Shown in pieces: positions 57,590-64,000 of a stretch of 64,000 nucleotides of DNA; positions within the stretch are counted from its first letter, which is position 1, and every line of letters begins with the position of its first letter. A program made the translations under genes and the position numbers. Source of the DNA: Basidiobolus meristosporus CBS 931.73 (Eukaryota; Basidiobolomycota; Basidiobolomycetes; Basidiobolales; Basidiobolaceae). The notes below the pieces were generated by a model. The model was given only the letters and a program-made list of their open reading frames with translations, was not told the DNA's origin and searched no databases. The stretch spans positions 124,001 to 188,000 of the forward strand of contig MCFE01000032.1 in the NCBI GenBank assembly GCA_002104905.1. Direction: 5' to 3'.

Positions 57590-58113
57590 TGTATAGCAGA
57601 AATTAGTGATCACTGATTTGCAGTGGCTTGACTTGGATTGCAAAAAAACTGCATTAGTTGGATCATGACAAATGGTAACCACCTGATGCAAACACATCAT
57701 CTTTTTCTAGGTTTTTTTTCTCACAGGGATTTCTACTGAAGAATTTGGTAGTGATTCACTATGTGCACCTGAACCACCTCCTTGTTGATAATCATACTGG
57801 CTACTTGTGTACTTGTAGTCAGTATATTACCTCCTAGTTGATGAGTGCAATGCTGGAGCTTGGCCATGCTGAATTGCTCCAGACAGTATGACAGAACCAG
57901 CTTCAAGTGCCATGCACTGTCACATTAATTTACTTGCCAAAGGCTCTGGAGGTGGAGGCACTTCATATGGGTCATTGCCAATCAGTTCACCAGAAGTAAC
58001 TTGCTGATGTTCAGGTGTGCTGGCATGCACAGGCATGATGTGATGTGTTGGAATAGCCCTTGGCTGAGTTTAATGTGGTGTCACATTTTGGCATTACTTG
58101 GCCTGCTCCAATG
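57590..58113. other. Spacer between copia copies
   Basis: 524 bp AT-rich, no gene or known repeat seen. Confidence 0.35.
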
Positions 58114-58462
58114 TGTTGTAAAAATTTGTATTTCCACCTTAATATTCACCTAACTTAGTCACTTAGATCATTACCTTTATATCCTATAGAATGCTGACCA
58201 AATTCCTTGTCGGGATTTACTTAGAATATTTTTGCCAAAATACCAGGTACCCAAAACATGAAAATTCTCAAAGTTGTCCAAACAGCCCCAAACTTTGCAC
58301 ACATGTTCTTGGGACCTTCCTTAACCAATTCTATGTGTTTGTAATGCCAAGATCAGGTAAAAGTATAAATACTACTTTTACATTCAATAAATCATTAAGT
58401 GAAAACCACATAATCTACTTGTCCTGCCAATCACTTCCAATATCTCCAAGACTCTTACAACA
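58114..58462 (+). repeat. 5' LTR of copia E4
   Basis: 349 bp, TGTTGTAA...TTACAACA. Confidence 0.94.
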
Positions 58463-58475
58463 GGTTATGTGCCCC
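58463..58475 (+). promoter_or_regulatory. Primer-binding site, initiator tRNA-Met anticodon-arm type
   Basis: GGTTATGTGCCCC directly follows the LTR. It closely matches the complement of the anticodon stem-loop of initiator tRNA-Met (GGTTATGAGCCC), the half-tRNA priming site known for Drosophila copia. E1 has GGTAATGAGCCCC at the same place. Confidence 0.7.
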
Positions 58476-59072
58476 AAGCTGTCACTCTCTGTAATGTCTA
58501 CTACAGCTATTACTGGAATCTTTCCCTCTGCAGAGAAGTTGGATGGATCTAACTACCAAGTGTGGAAGGTAAAGATGAAGATGCTGCTACAAGAAAGAGG
58601 CCTTTGGGATACTGTCATGGGAGAAGAATGCCCCCCTAAAAACGTGGGAGAGGAAGCCTTGAAGTACCAGAAGAAAGAACAAAGTGCCTTTAACTGCATT
58701 TGCCTTAATGTTAAGGACAAATTGCTAATTCAATGCTCAAGAGCAAAAACAGCAAAGAATGCCTGGAAAGCATTAGAAGACACCTACCAGTCATGTTCAG
58801 CTGCTAAGAAAATGTATCTGAGATGAAAATTCTTTACTATAAAGATGCTGCCAGGAGAAGAAATGAAAAATCTAATTAACAGAATTACCCTGCTGGTCAA
58901 TGAGATGGAATCTGTGGGCGTACCAACTACTGATGAGGATGTGATAGTTACCATCCTGAATAGCCTGACAGACAGGTTTCAGGGTCTTGTATCAGCCCTA
59001 GAGTCCAGAACTGAAGATTTGACCTTAAGGTACATATATGGAAGGCTCCTGGATGAAGAATTAAGAAAATAA
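58467..59072 (+). pseudogene. Copia E4 gag
   Basis: Capsid-like protein starting at the ATG embedded in the PBS (58467). Recognisable copia Gag block: KLDGSNYQVWKVKM, then ERGLWDTV and AKNAWKALEDTY. An in-frame TGA follows KKMYLR at 58824-58826, and the same frame continues (KFFTIKMLPGEEMK) to a TAA at 59070-59072. The zinc knuckle beyond (59158-59210) has lost one Cys (CNYY instead of CNYC). Confidence 0.85.
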
Positions 59073-59280
59073 AGCGCAAATAAGAAGGAAGAAGAAAATG
59101 CTTTAATAAGCAATGATAACCAACAAAGGAGGTACCCAAAACCCTACAAAGGCAACAGCAACCTGTATTGTAACTACTACAAAAGGAAAGGACACACATC
59201 CAACCAGTGTCTCAAAAAGAAAGATAATCAGCAAAAAATGCCTGAATATGGAAATGCTGCAACAAATGAAGATAGATTAT

Positions 59281-60012
59281 AGACTTGTTCCGTTGGATAG
59301 TGCCACATTGAGCCATGAGTGCCAAATAATGCCATAGTGTGCCAAGAAGGCTAAGGGAGCCTATACTTGGCCACAGGGTGTGAAACATAGCTCTGCATCT
59401 TCATGCAAAGTGGCCCCTGCATTTTGCCCATTGTGTCGGAGAAAATCCACTTTCTGACCTTTTTCTTGGATCAATGTTGTGCAGGATGTGAAAGAGCACA
59501 GAAAGACTGAAGACATGCATCTGGTACTCAATACCCATGGCACTCTGAATCTAGCTCCTGTGGATTGTATCATGTCACAAAAATGCATGGCACTATCTTG
59601 GTCCACCGGTACTATCTGGCACTATATTTAAATATTAGCCCTAAAGTAAAACCTATATAAAGCACTTATCGTGCCAGATAGTACCGGTGGACCAAGATAG
59701 TGCCATGCATTTTTGTGACATGATACAATCCACAGGAGCTAGATTCAGAGTGCCATGGTTATTGAGTGCCAGATGCATGTCTCAGTTCTTCTGTGCCCTT
59801 TCACATCCTGCACAACAATGATCCAGAAAAAAAGGTCAAAAAATGGATTTTCTCCAGCACAATGGGTGAATCTCAGGGGCTGCTTTGCATGAAAATGAAG
59901 ATTAATGTTTCACACTCTGCGGCCAAGTTTAGGTCTGCTATGCCTTTCTGGCACTCAATGGCACTATTTGGCACTTGTGGCTCAATGTGGCACCATCCAA
60001 TGGAACAAGTCT
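59281..60012. mobile_element. Foldback element F2 (long inverted arms, 3-bp target duplication)
   Basis: 732 bp, same ends as F1 (AGACTTGTTC...GAACAAGTCT), flanked by TAT on both sides. Excision in silico gives GATTATTCATATC, matching GACTATTCATATC in copia E1, so boundaries are exact. Inner arms are nearly identical to each other within the copy. The loop (59632-59692 approx.) is the reverse complement of the F1 loop. Confidence 0.9.
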
Positions 60013-60015
60013 TAT

Positions 60016-61230
60016 TCATATCTGCACTAAATATGACCACAAACAAGGATTTGCAGACATGGTTTATTGACTCTGGAACATCTCAACACTTTACACACCA
60101 AAAAGGACTCTTTACCCAATATCAAGAAATTCCAATTAAGAAGGTTTTCATGGGTGACAATAGGACACTTGATGCAGTGGGAGAAGGAACTATCCAAGTA
60201 AACCTAAGAAGCAGTGAAGGAAGCCATACACTGACTCTCAAAGAAGTACTCTATGTACCAGAAATAGCCAAGAACCTACTATCTGTAAGCAAGACCACTG
60301 CAGAAGGACTCAGTTTCAGCTTTGACAATTCTGGATGCAAGATCACTAATCAAAATGGTGCCCATATTGCTTTGGGTATCAGAGATCAGAATCTATACAA
60401 GTTGACTTATATTCCATCATATTTGGAAGGCAATATAAGTAAATTAAATGAAGAAACAACAATGCTTTGGCACAGGAGATTTGGGCACATCAATTTTGAT
60501 TATTTATGCAAAATGATCAAAGATCAGCTAATTTCCAGAGTAAAAATTGATCCCCCAGCTAATTTGGAGCACTGTGAAGCCTGCATATATGGGAAACAAG
60601 CCAGACAACCGTTCAAGAGCTCTGGGTTAATCAAAATAAGAAAAAATTAGATCTGATGCACTCAGATCTGTGTGGACCTATGCAAAATATATCCTTAGGT
60701 GGGATGAAGTATTTAATCACTTTTATTGATGATTATACAAGATACACATGGGTCTACTTCATGGAGAGAAAGGAAGAAGTTCTGTCTAAGTTCAGGGAGT
60801 TTAAAGCCATGGTGGAGAGAGAAACTGGTGAAAAAATCAAGAAAATATGCTCTGACAATGGTGGACAGAGAAACTGGTGAAAAAATAAAGAAAATATGCT
60901 CTGACTGTAGTGGGGAATACACCTCAAAACTCTTCATCTACTTCTGCAAAATTCATGGGATAAAGCAAGAGACTACTGTATCATACCCCCCACAGAAAAA
61001 TGGAGTAGCAAAACGTGCTAACAGATCAATAATTGATATGGCAAGATCTATGATCAATGATCAAAAATTATCCTATGATTTCTGGGCGGAATCAGTTGCC
61101 ACTGCTGTTTATCTTAAAAATAGGAGTTATAACAGAATACTTTGCAATTCTACTCCATTTGAAGCATGGTATGGATACAGACAAAGTGCAGAACATCTAA
61201 GAATATTTGGGTGTACAGCATGTGCCAAGT
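60016..61230 (+). pseudogene. Copia E4 protease and integrase
   Basis: Protease active site DSGT (about 60070), HHCC motif with LWHRRFGHINFDYL and CEACIYGKQ (about 60465-60600), then the integrase core (FIDDYTRYTWVYF first Asp; SDNGG second Asp; GVAKRANRSIIDMA carrying the last part). A stop after IRKN and a 49-bp tandem duplication at 60811-60908 break the frame. Confidence 0.85.
60811..60908 (+). repeat. 49-bp tandem duplication inside integrase
   Basis: Two adjacent copies starting GGTGGAGAGAGAAACTGG and GGTGGACAGAGAAACTGG, period 49; not a multiple of three, so it shifts the frame. Confidence 0.85.
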
Positions 61231-61946
61231 AACTGCCTGGAAATCATTCAAGACTTGAGTCACAAAGTGTAAAATGCATATTTTTGGGCTACTGCAATGT
61301 GAGCAAAGCAAACAGACTATACAATACCAGAGCAACAAAGCTAATCAAGTCCAGGGATGTGTTGTTTGATGAAAATTCAAAATTTTCACAAAAAATGCCT
61401 TCAGATGATGCCAAAAATCTGATCTTAAATCCACCAACTGTCAGGATTGAATCAGAACAAAACAATGATATTTTTTCACTCCAGAGGACTCTAAAATCCT
61501 GGTTCAGCCAGAATCAGTGCTCAGGAATATCCCAGAAGTGATCATTCCAGTATCAAATGCCCGGAGATCCAATTGGACAAGAAATAGCCCAACTTACTAT
61601 ATCAATGAGGGTACAAACTTAGCCTATGCCCATTCAGTCAATATTGATGAGCCCCAGACTGTAAAAGAGGCCTCAAATAGCCCTCAGACAAAGTTTTGGA
61701 GATCTGCAATAACTGAGGAATATCAGGCCCTGATGGAAAATCAACCTGGGACTTAGTCAAATTACCAATCAACCAAAAATCAAGATATGCAGATGCAGAT
61801 GGGTCTTCAACACAAAATACAACGCTAATAGTACAATTGAAAGATACTAAGCAAGACTTGTAGCCAAAGAATGCTTTCAAACAAAAGGACCTGACTATAC
61901 TGCAACCTTTGCACTGGTAGCCAAGTTTAATTCCATCAGATTAATA

Positions 61947-63170
61947 TTGGCTATTGCAGCCAAATATAAGTTTTTTATTCATCAAATGGATGTAAAAGCT
62001 GCATTTTTGAATGGAGAACTTGATGAGGATGTGAATATGGACCAGTCTGATGGGTTTGTTGACCAAGATAGCCCCCATTTGGTCTGCAAGCTTAAAAAGT
62101 CACTATATGGTCTCAAACAATCACCAAGAGCCTGGAATTGCAAGATAGATTCTTATTGGGAATCTTCAAGTTTCAAAAGGAGTAATGCTGACTATAGTAT
62201 ATACTATAAGCCATATAGAACAAATCCAGTTCTATTAGCTCTATATGTGGATGATCTTATTATAGCCACCAATAACCTAGAAACATTGAAAGAGACTAAA
62301 TCCAGCCTATCTAAAGAGCTCAAGATGTCCAAACAAGGAGAACTTAATTACTACTTAGGGATTAAGTTCTTCATAGACAGAAGTACCCAGACTATCACCC
62401 TAAGCCAATCCAAGTATATTCAAGATATACTAAAGAAGTACCAAATGGAAGACTGTAAACTGGCAGCTACCCCAATGGAGACAAACCTTAACTTGGTCAA
62501 AACTCAGCCAAATCAAGAGAGCTTGGTGCCATCTGAAAGCCCTGACTTTCCTTATCAATCAGAGATTGGCAGTCTGATGTATATTATGCTAGGAACACGT
62601 CCAGATATCTCATATTCAGTGGGAGTTGTCAGCCAACATAATCAAAACTATGGATCTGATCACATTGCAGCAGTTAAGCAGATTTTTAGATACCTAAAAG
62701 GAACTGCTGATATCTGCTTAAGATACACTTATAAGGATTCAGAACAGGATCTTGTGGGATACTCTGATGCTGATTGGGGACAAAAACTAGAAGACAGAAG
62801 ATCCACCACAGGATACACCTTTCTTTACTGTAAAGGAGCAATTTCATGGAATTCAAGAAAGCAACCAACCGTAGCACTTTCCACCACAGAGGCAGAGTAT
62901 ATGACTGCCTGTGAAGCTACAAAAGAAGCAATGTGGTTAAGAAAACTTTATACAGATTTAGGCCTATGTCAAAAAACGCCTATTACTTTATTTCAGGATA
63001 ATCAAGGATGTATACAATTAGGTAGAAATTCAACTTTTCATGCTAGAACCAAGCACATAGATATTAGACATCATTTCATATGTGAAGCTATAGAGAATAA
63101 CTTAGTTAGCTTGGCTTACTGTCCTACAGATGAAAAGATTGCAGACATATTTACCAAACCATTAGCTTGA
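61947..63170 (+). pseudogene. Copia E4 reverse transcriptase and RNase H
   Basis: A 407-codon open block. [31 protein letters not shown], the catalytic LYVDDLIIA and LNYYLGIKF. RNase H: GYSDADWGQ, TVALSTTEAEYM, LFQDNQGC, RTKHIDIRHHFI, ending ADIFTKPLA then TGA (AGA in E2). This is the best-preserved part of the element. Confidence 0.9.
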
Positions 63171-63235
63171 GAGAAGTCTGAATATCTTAGGTCAAAATTA
63201 GGACTAGTCAGTATGAACATTTAGCTGAGTGGGAG

Positions 63236-63584
63236 TGTTGTAATAATTTGTATTTCCATCTAAATATTCACCTAGCTTAGTCACTTAGATCATTACCTTC
63301 ATATCCTATAGAATATTGACCAAATTCCTTGTTGGGATTTACTTAGAAAATTTTTGCCAAAATACCAGGTACCCAGAACATGAAAATTCTCAAAGTTGTC
63401 CAAACAGCCCCAAACTTTGCACACATGTTCTTGGGACCTTCCTTAACCTATTCTACGTGTTTGTAATGCCAAGATCAGGTAAAAGTATAAATACTACTTT
63501 TACATTCAATAAATCATTAACTGAAAACCACATAATGTACTTGTTCTCCCAATCACTTCCAATATCTCCAAGACTTTTACAACA
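63236..63584 (+). repeat. 3' LTR of copia E4
   Basis: 349 bp, preceded by the polypurine tract GAGTGGGAG (63227-63235). Confidence 0.94.
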
Positions 63585-64000
63585 CAACGGACATGTGTCT
63601 AAATGTGCAATTTGGTGAGTTCTGGTAGTTTTGCTCTGAAGCATGCACATTTATCTCACATGTGTTGACTTGATGCAGGGCACTTTTATTAGGGGTGTTG
63701 GTGTAGAATGGACTGACATGTGCTGGCATGCTGAATTTGCAGGGGATGGTAAGGAATCCAGCAAGGCATGCTGGCACAATCTGGACGCAGTTACTTGCAG
63801 TCATTATTTTTTCTCTTAAAGTTCACCTTTTGATTCCTCAAGGTACACACTCACCCTCAGTTCAATACCTTAGCACTATTGCCTTGATGAGTCCTGTGTG
63901 TATTGCTCTTGGAAGCCACTTAGCTCTACTAATATATCATATAGTACATCAGTCATTTGAGGCAAAAACACATTCAAGATCTCCTTGGTTCCCAATGTTG
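63585..64000. other. Flank of copia E4 to window end
   Basis: 416 bp AT-rich sequence, nothing recognisable. Confidence 0.3.

Larger units (their letters stand above)
58114..63584 (+). mobile_element. Copia copy E4: nearly complete Ty1/copia element carrying foldback F2
   Basis: 5471 bp with two 349-bp LTRs and gag-pol in the order gag, zinc knuckle, protease, integrase, RT, RNase H, which defines the Ty1/copia (Pseudoviridae) class. Flanks are CAATG on the left and CAACG on the right, a possible 5-bp target duplication with one change. The reading frame is broken by TGA in gag, TAA after gag, foldback F2 at 59281-60012, a 49-bp tandem duplication in integrase and several point changes, so it is defective although structurally complete. 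LTRs differ at many positions. Confidence 0.93.

Overview
This is a eukaryotic nuclear window, almost certainly from a fungus. The genes are compact and carry many short introns (about 45-100 nt). Gene content includes condensin SMC2, UTP25, DPH3, SEN1, VPS20, SEC1, LEO1, MED10, SOD1 and mitochondrial uL4. A BICD/Spindly-like CC1-box coiled-coil protein and an ALKBH7-like dioxygenase hint at an early-diverging (non-Dikarya) lineage; that placement is inference.

Region 1 (1-42.4 kb) is gene-rich and of moderate GC. In order: SMC2 (C-terminal part), UTP25 (with an apparent 1-nt frameshift), a small basic unknown protein, an F-box/LRR protein, a septin whose spliced form may end in a CaaX box, DPH3, an SPX domain fused to an AspA/AstE-type zinc deacylase, VPS20/CHMP6, SEN1 (14 exons, one of 14 nt), MRPL4, a TMEM14 protein, the CC1-box protein, a secreted subtilisin, an ALKBH7-like protein, three small RING-H2 proteins, SEC1 (17 exons), an alpha/beta hydrolase, Cu/Zn SOD, LEO1 and MED10. 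Exon structures were worked out by hand from splice sites and family conservation. Four genes (UTP25, the CC1 protein, the subtilisin, the ALKBH7-like gene) each need a single-base frame correction, which points to assembly indels or recent decay.

Region 2 (42.4-64 kb) is AT-rich, contains no confident host gene and is a nest of transposons. One Ty1/copia family with a 349-bp LTR (TGTTGTAA...TTACAACA) is present as a solo LTR with a perfect 5-bp target duplication, a decayed 5' copy, a reverse-strand copy lying between Ty3/gypsy fragments, a 3' fragment, and a nearly complete copy with two LTRs. Its primer-binding site resembles the complement of the initiator tRNA-Met anticodon arm, and the gag ATG lies inside it. 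A CACTA/EnSpm-like transposase remnant and tandem modules of unknown origin fill the middle.

Two copies of an approximately 733-bp foldback element, consisting of two long inverted arms around a short loop, sit inside two of the copia copies with 3-bp target duplications. Their inner arms match within each copy, their outer arms match by side between copies, and the loop is inverted between the copies. This is the signature expected of arm-to-arm recombination or conversion.

Functional links among the host genes are general (ribosome biogenesis, transcription elongation and termination, membrane traffic, ubiquitin). No operon-like coordination is implied.
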